Positions 7,776 through 16,183 of a stretch of DNA of 64,000 nt are shown one piece after another. The notes under the pieces are model-generated. The model made no database searches and was not told the origin of the DNA. It saw nothing but the letters and a program-made list of their open reading frames with translations. Position numbers and translations under genes: made by a program. The number at the start of each line of letters is the position of its first letter. Within the stretch, counting starts at the first letter, position 1. Source of the DNA: Micromonospora kangleipakensis. Lineage in GTDB: Bacteria; Actinomycetota; Actinomycetes; Mycobacteriales; Micromonosporaceae. The DNA lies in assembly GCF_004217615.1 (NCBI RefSeq), contig NZ_SHLD01000001.1, forward strand, positions 4,278,001 to 4,342,000, given 5' to 3'.

Positions 7776-9350
7776 TCAGCCGACCGCGGTCGGGGACGGC
7801 GGGGCGCTGCCGCCGCGGGGCGCCTCGGCGGTCATCAGCCGGACGATCTCCGCCCGGTCGGCCGCCGACGGCAGGCCCCACCCGGGGCGGTAGCCGTAGA
7901 CCTCGCGCAGCGGGGTGGACGCGGTCCGGCCGTCGAGGATCTCCACCGCGTCGGTGTCGATCAGGCCGGGATGTTCGACGCCGCAGGCCTCGGCGACCTT
8001 GACCAGGTCGCGGCGCAGCGTACGGAGGTAGTTGGCGGCGCGTACGGACTTCAGGGTCGGGTCGAGGCCCCGGGCCAGCCAGGGATTCTGGGTGGCGACG
8101 CCGGTCGGGCAGGTGTCGGTGTGGCACTTCTGCGCCTGGATGCAGCCGATCGCCAGCATCGCCTCACGGCCGACGTTGACCATGTCGCAGCCGAGCGCGA
8201 ACGCGACGACGGCGTTGTCGGGCAGGCCCAGCTTGCCGCCGCCGACGAAGACCGTCCGCTCGTGCAGGTCCTTCTCCGCGAAGGTCCGGTAGACCCGGGT
8301 GAAGCCCTGCTGGAACGGGAGCGACACCGAGTCGGTGAAGATCAGCGGCGCGGCGCCGGTGCCGCCCTCGCCGCCGTCGACGTTCACGAAGTCCACGCCC
8401 CGGCCGGTGTCCCGCATCAGCGTGGTCAGCTCGTCCCAGAAGCCCAGGTCGCCGACGGCGGACTTGACGCCGACCGGCAGTCCGGTCTCGGCGGCGAGGA
8501 GCTCCACCCAGTCGAGCAGGCTGTCGCAGTCGGAGAACTCGGCGTGCCGGGACGGGCTGACGCAGTCCTGGCCCTGCGGGACGCCCCGGGTCGCGGCGAT
8601 CTCCGCCGACACCTTCGCCCCGGGCAGCAGCCCGCCGAGGCTCGGCTTCGCGCCCTGGCTCAGCTTGACCTCCAACGCCCGCACGGGCGCGCCGGCCACC
8701 AGGTCCTTGAGCCGGTCCAGGCTGAACCGCCCCCGCTCGTCCCGGCACCCGAAGTACGCGGTGCCAAGCTGGAACACCAGGTCACCGCCATTGCGGTGGT
8801 ACGGCGACAGGCCGCCCTCGCCGGTGTTCTGCAGGCAGCCGGCCAGCGCGGCGCCCTTGTTGAGCGCCTCCACCGCGCGGCCGGAGAGCGAGCCGAAGCT
8901 CATCCCGGAGATGTTGACCACCGAGGCCGGCCGGAACGCCTTCGCCCGGCCCCGCGGCCCGCCGAGCACCTTGGCGCAGGGCAGCTCCACCTCGTGCCCG
9001 GCGGTCGGCGTCGACGGCGGCACCGCCCGGCCGAACGTCCGGTGCTTGATGATCGGATAGCCGGGGGTGTACTCGATGTCGTTGTCCGTGCCGAAGCCGA
9101 AGTAGTTGTTCTCCTTCTTCGCCGAGGCGTAGATCCAGCGGCGCTGGTCCCGGGTGAACGGCCGCTCCTCGTTGTTCCCGGCGACGATGTACTGCCGCAG
9201 CTCCGGCCCGATCGCCTCCAGCAGGTAGCGGGCCCGGCCGATGACCGGGAAGTTGCGCAGCAGCGCGTGGTCGCGCTGGAGCAGGTCGCGCGCGGCGAGG
9301 GCGGCGACGGCGGCGGAGACGACGGGTACGGCACGACTGGCCCACTTCAT
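7776..9350 (-). CDS. FMN-binding glutamate synthase-like protein
   Basis: This 524-residue protein matches the central GltS domain of glutamate synthase as a stand-alone protein. It begins with a membrane helix (RAVPVVSAAVAALAARDLL). The TIM-barrel FMN domain follows, with VNISGMSFGSLSGRAVEALN, VDGGEGGTGAAPLIF and the Fe-S cluster loop CIQAQKCHTDTCPTGVATQ. No glutaminase domain is present, so ammonia or another substrate would be used; the physiological reaction of these truncated proteins is not settled. ATG at 9350 has AGAGGCGGG upstream. Confidence 0.88.
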   Translation of the reverse strand: MKWASRAVPVVSAAVAALAARDLLQRDHALLRNFPVIGRARYLLEAIGPELRQYIVAGNNEERPFTRDQRRWIYASAKKENNYFGFGTDNDIEYTPGYPIIKHRTFGRAVPPSTPTAGHEVELPCAKVLGGPRGRAKAFRPASVVNISGMSFGSLSGRAVEALNKGAALAGCLQNTGEGGLSPYHRNGGDLVFQLGTAYFGCRDERGRFSLDRLKDLVAGAPVRALEVKLSQGAKPSLGGLLPGAKVSAEIAATRGVPQGQDCVSPSRHAEFSDCDSLLDWVELLAAETGLPVGVKSAVGDLGFWDELTTLMRDTGRGVDFVNVDGGEGGTGAAPLIFTDSVSLPFQQGFTRVYRTFAEKDLHERTVFVGGGKLGLPDNAVVAFALGCDMVNVGREAMLAIGCIQAQKCHTDTCPTGVATQNPWLARGLDPTLKSVRAANYLRTLRRDLVKVAEACGVEHPGLIDTDAVEILDGRTASTPLREVYGYRPGWGLPSAADRAEIVRLMTAEAPRGGSAPPSPTAVG

Positions 9351-9385
9351 GCCCGCCTCTCTCCCCGGCCGGCGGGTGCGCGAAA

Positions 9386-9511
9386 CTACCGGGCGTCGTG
9401 CGCGGCCACCAGCCGCTTGGGTGCCTTGTTGCGCCACGCGTGCTCGACCAGTTCCTGGAGGCGCTGCTCCGAGATCTCTGCCAGGTCTACCGGGAGGCCG
9501 ACGAAGATCAT
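9386..9511 (-). pseudogene. remnant of an MmcQ/YjbR-type gene (C-terminal 41 residues)
   Basis: A short frame starting at ATG 9511 reads MIFVGLPVDLAEISEQRLQE and continues LVEHAWRNKAPKRLVAAHDA. This resembles the C-terminal end of MmcQ/YjbR-family proteins, where a hydrophobic strand is followed by a helix and the APKRLVA motif. An in-frame TGA lies five codons upstream of the ATG, so the rest of the ~120-residue protein is gone. It could alternatively be a free-standing small protein. It lies directly upstream of the selenocysteine formate dehydrogenase gene, on the other strand. Confidence 0.45.
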
Positions 9512-9642
9512 GGTGGCGGCCCTGCGTCAGACCGCGCGCCGCTGGGCAGCGGTCGCCGTTGTCAACGCGCTGCGCCCGGCTGGCAACTCATCTAGTGTCG
9601 GACCGTCCGCGTTCTAGTCCGTTTCGTCGGAAAGATTCCGAG

Positions 9643-12600
9643 ATGGGTGTGCGCACCTGGATCGAGGGCTGGCCGGTCTATCGCCAGCTCACCGGCACCG
9701 ATCCGCTTGGCCGGGGCGCCGCGGCCAAGTCCGCGCGCTCCACGTCGCTGACCGCCCGCACTGAGACCGCCGATTCGGTGGCCCGCTCGGTCTGCCCGTA
9801 CTGCGCGGTGGGCTGCGGGCAGCGGGTGTTCGTCAAGGACGGGCAGGTCTCCCAGATCGAGGGTGACCCGGACAGTCCGATCTCCCGTGGTCGGCTCTGC
9901 CCGAAGGGGTCGGCCAGCAAGAGCCTGGTCACCAGTCCGCTGCGGCAGACCAAGGTCCGCTACCGCCGGCCGTACGGCACGGAGTGGGAGGACCTGGAGC
10001 TCGACGTGGCGCTCGACATGATCGCCGACCGGGTCCTCGCCGCCCGTGACGAGACCTGGGAGGACGTCGACGACTCCGGTCGGCCGCTGAATCGGACGTT
10101 GGGCATCTCCAGCCTGGGCGGGGCGACGCTGGACAACGAGGAGAACTACCTCATCAAGAAGCTGTTCACGGCGATGGGGGCGCTCCAGATCGAGAACCAG
10201 GCCCGGATTTGACACTCCGCCACCGTCCCCGGTCTGGGGACCAGCTTCGGTCGTGGCGGCGCGACGGACTTCCAGCAGGACCTGATCAACTCTGACGTCA
10301 TCGTCATCCAGGGCTCCAACATGGCCGAGGCGCATCCGGTGGGCTTCCAGTGGGTGATGGAGGCGAAGAAGCGCGGCGCCAAGGTCTTCCACGTCGACCC
10401 GCGGTTCACCCGGACCAGCGCGCTCGCCGACACGTACCTGCCGATCCGGGCGGGCACCGACATCGCGCTGCTCGGCGGCGTGGTGCGGTACATCCTGGAC
10501 AACGAACTGGACTTCCGTGACTACGTGGTCGCCTACACCAACGCGGCGACGATCCTCACCGAGGGCTACCGCGACACCGAGGATCTGGACGGGTTGTTCT
10601 CCGGCTTCAAACCAAACAACGCCAGTTACGACCAGGCGAGCTGGCTGTACGAGGGGCACGAGCCCATCGGCGCGGTGCGCGACACGGAGACCCAGCGGGA
10701 GACCGCGGCCGGGTTGGAGCACGAGTCGCACGGCGCACCGATCGTCGGGCAGGCCGAGCGGGACGAGACGCTGCGGCATCCGCGCTGCGTCTACCAGATC
10801 CTCAAGCGCCACTATGCCCGCTACACCCCGGAGATGGTCGAGCGGGTCTGCGGCATCCCGCCGGAGAAGTTCCTGGAGCTGGCGCGCGCCTGGACGGAGA
10901 ACTCCGGCCGGGACCGGACCAGCATGCTCGTCTATTCGGTGGGCTGGACGCAACACAGCGTGGGGGTGCAGTACATCCGCATCGGCGCGATCATCCAGCT
11001 GCTGCTGGGTAACGTGGGCCGCCCGGGCGGCGGGATCATGGCCCTGCGGGGACACGCCAACATCCAGGGCTCGACGGACATCCCGACGCTGTTCAACCTG
11101 CTGCCCGGCTATCTGCCGATGCCGCACCACGCCGACCACCCGACGTTCGACGACTGGATCGAGAGCATCCAGCATCCGGGCCAGAAGGGCTTCTGGGGCA
11201 ACGCGAAGGCATACGGGGTCAACCTGCTCAAGGCGTACTGGGGTGACGCGGCCACGCCGGAGAACGACTTCTGCTACGGCTACCTGCCGCGGATGACCGG
11301 CGACCACGGGACGTACCAGCAGGTGCTGAACATGATCGACGGCAAGGTGAAGGGCCACTTCCTGCTCGGCCAGAACCCGGCGGTCGGCTCCGCGCACGGC
11401 CGCGCGCAGCGGCTGGGCATGGCCAACCTGGACTGGCTGGTGGTCCGCGACCTGTTCATGATCGAGAGCGCGACGTTCTGGAAGAACGCCCCTGAGATCG
11501 AGACCGGTGAGCTCGTGACCGAGCGGTGCCGCACCGAGGTCTTCTTCCTGCCCGCCGCCTCGCACGTCGAGAAGGAGGGCACGTTCACCCAGACCCAGCG
11601 GCTGCTGCAGTGGCGGGAGAAAGCCCTCGACCCGCCCGGCGACTGCCGCTCCGAGCTGTGGTTCTTCTACCACCTCGGCCGCATCATCCGCGAGCGGCTG
11701 GCGGACTCGACCCGGCCGCGCGATCGGGCGCTGCTCGACCTCAACTGGAACTATCCGACGCACGGCCCGCACGCCGAGCCGAGCGCCGAGGACGTGCTGC
11801 GCGAGATCAACGGTTACGAGGTGGCCACCGGCCGGCCCCTGTCGCTGTTCACCGAGATGAAGGACGACGGTTCCACAGCCGGCGGGTGCTGGATCTACTG
11901 CGGGCTGTTCGCCGACGGTGTCAACCAGGCTGCCCGCCGCAGGCCCGGCTCGGAGCAGACCTGGGTGGCCCCGGAGTGGGGCTGGGCCTGGCCGGCCAAC
12001 CGGCGGATCCTCTACAACCGTGCCTCGGCCGATCCCGATGGTAAACCGTGGAGCGAGCGGAAGAAGTACGTCTGGTGGGACGAGGGAAAGGGCGAGTGGA
12101 CCGGCTACGACGTGCCGGACTTCGAGAAGACGAAGCCGCCGTCCTATCGGCCGCCCGAGGGAGCCACTGGTGTGGAGGGGCTCGCCGGCGACGACCCGTT
12201 CATCATGCAGGGCGACGGCAAGGGCTGGCTGTACGCGCCGACCGGGGTGCTCGACGGGCCATTGCCCACCCACTACGAGCCGGCCGAGTCGCCGGTGAGT
12301 AACCCGCTCTACGGCCAGCAGGCCAACCCGACCCGCAAGGTCTATGTGCACCCGGTCAATTCGCTCAACCCGAGCCCGCCGCAGCCGCACAGCGAGATCT
12401 TTCCGTACGTCTTCACAGTCAGCCGGCTCACGGAGCACCACACGGCGGGCGGGATGAGCCGGACGGTGACACACCTCGCCGAGCTGCAGCCAGCGATGTT
12501 CGTCGAGGTGTCGCCGGAGTTGGCGGTCGAGCGGGGGTTGACCCACCTGGGCTGGGCCCACCTGGTCAGCGCGCGCGCCGCCATCGAGGCGCGCGTCATG

Positions 12601-12918
12601 GTGACCGACCGGCTCACGCCGCTGCGGATCGACGACCGGATCATCCACCAGATCTGGCTGCCCTATCACTGGGGATATGAGGGCCTCACCCGAGGCGACT
12701 CGGCCAACGACCTGTTCGGGATCACGCTCGACCCCAATGTACTGATCCAGGAGAGCAAGGTCGGGACCTGCGACATCCGACCCGGTCGACGGCCGAGGGG
12801 TCGGGAGCTGCGCGACCTCGTCGCCGATTACCGGCGGCGGTCGGGGGACCTCTTCTCGCAATACCCGCCGATCGTCACCACCGGCGCTGCGGACAGCGGC
12901 GGCGACCAGGAAACCTGA
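9643..12918 (+). CDS. fdhA: formate dehydrogenase alpha subunit, selenocysteine-containing (UGA at 10210-10212)
   Basis: The molybdopterin/tungsten bis-MGD catalytic subunit oxidises formate to CO2. Two long frames, before and after a TGA at 10210-10212, are in phase. Reading the TGA as selenocysteine gives 1091 residues with Sec190 in the context QARI-U-HSATVPGLG, the position of the active-site Sec/Cys. The N-terminal [4Fe-4S] ligands are Cys51, Cys54 and Cys58 in CPYCAVGCGQ, plus Cys86 in GRLCPKG. A C-terminal MGD-binding domain contains FPYVFTVSRLTEHHTAGGMS. No Tat signal is visible, so it is probably cytosolic. A SECIS hairpin follows the UGA. ATG 9643 is the start matching the usual N-terminus (WIEGWPVYRQLTG). 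Expression needs SelA, SelB, SelC and SelD from elsewhere in the genome. The expected downstream beta subunit is reduced to a remnant. Confidence 0.93.
10210..10259 (+). promoter_or_regulatory. bacterial SECIS element with UGA selenocysteine codon
   Basis: The UGA (10210-10212) is followed by a two-part hairpin. The lower arms are CCGCCAC (10217-10223) and GTGGCGG (10253-10259). The upper stem is GTCCCC (10225-10230) and GGGGAC (10236-10241), with apical loop GGTCT (10231-10235). The loop starts 19 bases after the UGA. The GGUCU apical loop and the UGACAC beginning are those I recall from the Escherichia coli fdhF SECIS element, where SelB binds. The lower right side is asymmetric, with an 11-nt bulge. 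Confidence 0.88.
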
Positions 12919-12921
12919 TCG

Positions 12922-13031
12922 ATGCTGCATGCCAACAGCCGGTACGGCCCGGTGGACCCGGCGCCTCACGCAGGCTCGGAAGCCCCAGCGCGGATGGGGT
13001 CGACACCAGCGCCTGCATCGGATGCATCGCC
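12922..13031 (+). pseudogene. remnant of formate dehydrogenase iron-sulfur (beta) subunit gene
   Basis: Three bases after fdhA, a frame from ATG 12922 reads SRYGPVDPAPHAGSEAPARMG. This matches the N-terminus of actinobacterial formate dehydrogenase Fe-S subunits, which continue with a short aromatic stretch and then a DTS-CIGC ferredoxin motif. Here the sequence jumps frame: DTSACIGC is encoded from 13002 in a different phase, consistent with a small deletion at about 13000. After the second Cys the similarity stops and the sequence runs into the 3' end of the PARG-like gene at 13070. The other Fe-S cysteines and the rest of the subunit are absent. Confidence 0.7.
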
Positions 13032-13069
13032 GTTGTCGTCGGCCGCTGGCCGGCGACGCACTGGCACGC

Positions 13070-13912
13070 TCAGGCTGGTCCGCTACCAGGATGCGGGCCA
13101 GCGGGCGCGGCGCCGAAGCGGGCGGCGAAGGCGGCGTACACCGGACCATCGGCCCGGTCGAGCACCGCGAAGCTCACCTGGTCGAACCAGCCGGCCGCGT
13201 CGGCCAGGGCCAGCGCGAACGCCTCCGCCACGGTGGCCGGGTCGTTGCGGAACACTCCGCAGCCCCACGCGCCGAGCACCAGCCGCCGGTGTCCGTGCGC
13301 CGCGGCGACCGCGAGGACCCGGCGCGCCCGGGTCCGCAGCACCGGCGCCACCCGGTCGATGTCGGCGGGCTGGTTGCGCAGCACCGCGCCCCGATTCGGC
13401 GCGGCGGCGGTCAGGAAGGACACCTCGTGGGCGGCGTCGAGCAGTCGGCCCTTGTCGTCGCGGAACACCGGCACCCGGGGCGAGTGGATGACCCGGTCGC
13501 TGTAGAGCAGGTCGCGCTGCTCCCGGTGGAACTCGTAGAACGCGCCGACGGCGGTGAGGCAGGGGAAGAGCGCGGAGGCCCGCGCAATGCTCTCCTCCTG
13601 AGCCTGCGCCCCGGTACGGAAGCCGCCGCCCGGGTTCTTCGCCGAGGCGAAGACCAGCGCGGCGACGTCCCCGTCCTCGGCGAGCCGCCGGGCGGCCACC
13701 AGGGTGCTCTCCCCGGTCACCTCGACGGCCGGCGCGCCACCGCCGGTCGGGGGTGTGGGCAGCGGGTCGGCGGGCAGGTGCAGCCGGGTGCCGGCGACGG
13801 CGGCACGCACCCGGCCCGCGAGGTCGACCCGTGCGCCGGCGGCGTTGCGGTAGTGGCCGGCGTCGAGGATGTCCAGGGTGTCGCGGGCGATCGCCCGCAG
13901 CCGCGTACTCAT
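13070..13912 (-). CDS. TIGR02452 family protein (microbial PARG-like macrodomain protein)
   Basis: The 280-residue product is a bacterial-type poly(ADP-ribose) glycohydrolase relative (DUF2263/TIGR02452). The PARG signature GGG-x7-QEE is present: Gly95-Gly97 in NPGGGFRTGA and Gln105-Glu107 in QAQEES, the second Glu being the catalytic acid in PARGs. It also has LYSDRVIHSPRVPVFRDD and the macrodomain-like LVLGAWGCGVFRNDP. It would hydrolyse ADP-ribose glycosidic bonds in the cytosol; the natural substrate is unknown. The start ATG at 13912 gives the expected family N-terminus. Confidence 0.87.
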   Translation of the reverse strand: MSTRLRAIARDTLDILDAGHYRNAAGARVDLAGRVRAAVAGTRLHLPADPLPTPPTGGGAPAVEVTGESTLVAARRLAEDGDVAALVFASAKNPGGGFRTGAQAQEESIARASALFPCLTAVGAFYEFHREQRDLLYSDRVIHSPRVPVFRDDKGRLLDAAHEVSFLTAAAPNRGAVLRNQPADIDRVAPVLRTRARRVLAVAAAHGHRRLVLGAWGCGVFRNDPATVAEAFALALADAAGWFDQVSFAVLDRADGPVYAAFAARFGAAPAGPHPGSGPA

Positions 13913-13954
13913 GACCGCCGATTGTGCGGCAGCGGCGTGGGTGGCGACGACCGG

Positions 13955-14344
13955 TTATCGGGCCGGCAGGTGCTGGACGAGCTGGATCGGGTTGCCGTCC
14001 GGGTCGGCGGTCCAGGCGATCAGCAGCCGGTCGAGCCAGATGTGCGGCGCCGCGAGGGCGGGCGCGCCGTCGCCGGTGACCTTCTCGTACGCGGCGGCGG
14101 TGTCGTCGGTCCACAGGACGACCGCCGCGCGCTGACCCGACGGGACGGGGGCGAGGCCGTGGTCGTTGCGGGTGGAGTCGACCGACGCGATGCCGATCCG
14201 GTAGCCGTCGAGGGTGAGGTCGACGTGGATCGGCTCACCCTCGGTGGGCACCCGGAACGTCTCGGTGAACCCGAGCCGCGCGTAGAAGGCGGCCGCCCGG
14301 GTGACGTCCTCGCTGAACAGGATGACCTGCGGCGTGCGGAACAT
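13955..14344 (-). CDS. VOC family protein (glyoxalase/bleomycin-resistance fold)
   Basis: This protein of about 129 residues begins MFRTPQVILFSEDVTRAAAF and has the paired beta-alpha-beta-beta-beta modules of the vicinal oxygen chelate fold. Visible segments are AAFYARLGFTETFR, VDLTLDGYRIGIA and the terminal DPDGNPIQLVQHL. The last is the usual C-terminal strand that ends in a metal ligand (here Q). The ligand is unknown. An in-frame TTG at 14365 and GTG at 14350 are alternative starts. Confidence 0.82.
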   Translation of the reverse strand: MFRTPQVILFSEDVTRAAAFYARLGFTETFRVPTEGEPIHVDLTLDGYRIGIASVDSTRNDHGLAPVPSGQRAAVVLWTDDTAAAYEKVTGDGAPALAAPHIWLDRLLIAWTADPDGNPIQLVQHLPAR

Positions 14345-14380
14345 CGACACCCGTGGACCATACAACGGCCGCTCGGGGGG

Positions 14381-15568
14381 TCAGTCCGGCAGGCGGGGCA
14401 TCTCCAGGCCCGGGTCGCGGCCGAGCAGCACCGCCCGGGTCAGCGCCGCCGACCCGAACCGGTCCCGGACCGCGTCCACCGCGGCGTCGAGGTCGGCGCC
14501 GGGATCACGGTCGAACGGCAGCGGCGGCTGCTCGTGCCCGTCGTCGAGGTTGCCGACCGACACCCCGATCAGCGTGACGCCCCGGGCGTCGATCTCCGGC
14601 AGCGCCGTCCGCAGCAGCGCCCGCGCCGCCGCCAGCAGCGGCCCGGTCTGTGCCGTCGCCTTGGCCAGGGTGTGCGAACGGGTCGCCCGGGTGTAGTCGC
14701 CGAACCGCAGTCGCAGCATTACCGTGCGGCCGGTCCGCCCGGCGGCGCGCATCCGTCGGGTCACCCGGTCGACGAGCCCGGCCAGGACGGCGTCGAGGTC
14801 CGTGGGGGAGTGCGGCTCCCGACCGAGGGCGTGCTGCGCGCCCATCGAGGACCGCCGCCGGCCGACCTGCACCGGGCGCGGGTCGCGGTTGTGCGCCAGG
14901 GCGTGCAGGTGCCGACCGGCGCCCGCGCCGAGCAGTGACACGAGGGTCGCCTCGCCCAACCGGGCCACCTGACCGACGGTACGGATGCGCCGGTCGCGCA
15001 GCTTCGCCGCGGTGACCGGGCCGACGCCCCAGAGCCGCTCCACCGGCAGCGGGTGCAGGAACTCCAACTCGCGGTCCGGCGCGACGACCAGCAGCCCGTC
15101 CGGCTTCGCCACCCCGCTGGCCACCTTCGCCAGGAACTTCGTCCGGGCCACCCCGACGGTGATCGGCAGGCCGACCCGTTCCCGCACCTCGCGGCGCAGT
15201 CGCACGGCGATGTCGCGCGGCGGGCCGGCGAGCCGGCGCAGGCCGCCGACGTCGAGGAACGCCTCGTCGATGGAGAGCCCCTCGACCAGGGGACTGGTCC
15301 CTCGGAAGATCTCGAACACGGCCCGGCTCGCCGCCGTGTAGGCCGCCATCCGCGGCGGCACGACGATCGCGTCCGGGCAGAGCCGCCGCGCCTGCCGCCC
15401 GCCCATCGCGCTGCGTACCCCGAGCGCCTTCGCCTCGTAGCTGCACGCCAGCACCACGCCACCGCCGACGATCACCGGCCGGCCGCGCAGCCGTGGGTCG
15501 TCCCGCTGCTCGACCGACGCGTAGAACGCGTCCAGGTCGGCGTGCAGGATGGTGGCGTCGCCCGACAC
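14381..15568 (-). CDS. dinB: DNA polymerase IV (Y-family translesion polymerase)
   Basis: This 395-residue Y-family polymerase performs error-prone synthesis across damaged template. The catalytic acidic residues are visible: Asp11 in LHADLDAFYASVEQ, and Asp101-Glu102 in LSIDEAFLDVGGL. The KFLAKVASGVAKPDG and LWGVGPVTAAKLRD (helix-hairpin-helix) segments and a little-finger domain follow. EQPPLPFD near the C-terminus could be a beta-clamp motif. GTG at 15568 is chosen; GTG at 15574 is also possible. A LexA-type palindrome lies exactly at the start, so SOS control is likely. Confidence 0.93.
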   Translation of the reverse strand: MSGDATILHADLDAFYASVEQRDDPRLRGRPVIVGGGVVLACSYEAKALGVRSAMGGRQARRLCPDAIVVPPRMAAYTAASRAVFEIFRGTSPLVEGLSIDEAFLDVGGLRRLAGPPRDIAVRLRREVRERVGLPITVGVARTKFLAKVASGVAKPDGLLVVAPDRELEFLHPLPVERLWGVGPVTAAKLRDRRIRTVGQVARLGEATLVSLLGAGAGRHLHALAHNRDPRPVQVGRRRSSMGAQHALGREPHSPTDLDAVLAGLVDRVTRRMRAAGRTGRTVMLRLRFGDYTRATRSHTLAKATAQTGPLLAAARALLRTALPEIDARGVTLIGVSVGNLDDGHEQPPLPFDRDPGADLDAAVDAVRDRFGSAALTRAVLLGRDPGLEMPRLPD

Positions 15569-15581
15569 GAACACATGTTCG
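15568..15581. promoter_or_regulatory. LexA (SOS) box at the dinB start
   Basis: CGAACACATGTTCG fits the CGAAC-N4-GTTCG consensus of Gram-positive and actinobacterial LexA boxes and is a near-perfect palindrome. It overlaps the start codon region of dinB, where LexA would block transcription or initiation. Confidence 0.85.
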
Positions 15582-15700
15582 CATGGCGGGCTCGCCGTAC
15601 TGCGCTGACCTGCCGAAATGGTGACTGCCGGAGGCCTTCCTCGAGCCGGTCGGGCGGCTCGGGCCGCGACGCGCGGAGGCCGGGGTCCTACGATCGGCGC

Positions 15701-16000
15701 ATGGCGATGTACCTCGTCACGCTCCGGCGGTCCGGCCCCCGGTGGGACCCGGCGCGGCCGGTGGAGGAGCAGCTCGACTGGTCGGCACACGCCGCGTTCA
15801 TGGACGGGCTCGTGGCGTCGGGCTTCGTCGTCCTCGGCGGCCCGTTGGCCGACGAGCGCCGCGTGGCGCTCGCCGTCGAGGCCGAGTCGGAGGGCGCCGT
15901 GCGCGCGACGCTCGCGCGTGATCCGTGGAGCGGTTCGCACCTCGAGGTCGACACCGTCGAGCCGTGGACCGTCCGGCTCGACGGGCGCCGGCCCGCGTAG
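15701..16000 (+). CDS. YciI family protein
   Basis: The product of 99 residues begins MAMYLVTLRRSGPRWDPARP. The YCII-related ferredoxin-like fold is evident from WSAHAAFMDGLVASGFVVLG, GGPLADERRVALAV and the final HLEVDTVEPWTVRL. The usual family length is 90-110. YciI relatives include dehalogenase-like and uncharacterised proteins; no function is assigned here. It is transcribed divergently from dinB, 132 bp away. Confidence 0.8.
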   Translation: MAMYLVTLRRSGPRWDPARPVEEQLDWSAHAAFMDGLVASGFVVLGGPLADERRVALAVEAESEGAVRATLARDPWSGSHLEVDTVEPWTVRLDGRRPA

Positions 16001-16183
16001 GGACGAGACCGCGGACGGGCGCGGAGCGCCCACCGCTGGAGACGTCGCCCCCGAGCGTCGACGACGATGTTCCATTTCCCGCACGCACCGCCACCGGATC
16101 GCAGACAGTGGGAGCGAGGCCGGGCGGGGATCGGGTCGACGTCGCCGGTCCGCCGGTGGCGGCGCCGAGCGGGTGGAGGTGGC

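Noticed and set aside
10210..10212. TGA as a nonsense mutation splitting fdhA into a pseudogene
   Set aside because: The position is the catalytic Sec site, the frame is conserved on both sides and a SECIS hairpin follows.
9592..13149. A 1185-codon open frame on the minus strand opposite fdhA
   Set aside because: It is antisense to a well-conserved enzyme and its translation is Arg/Val/Gly-rich without domains; this is the usual shadow of high-GC coding sequence.
12929..14938. A 669-codon plus-strand frame
   Set aside because: It lies antisense to the PARG-like, VOC and dinB genes, and has no recognisable domain.
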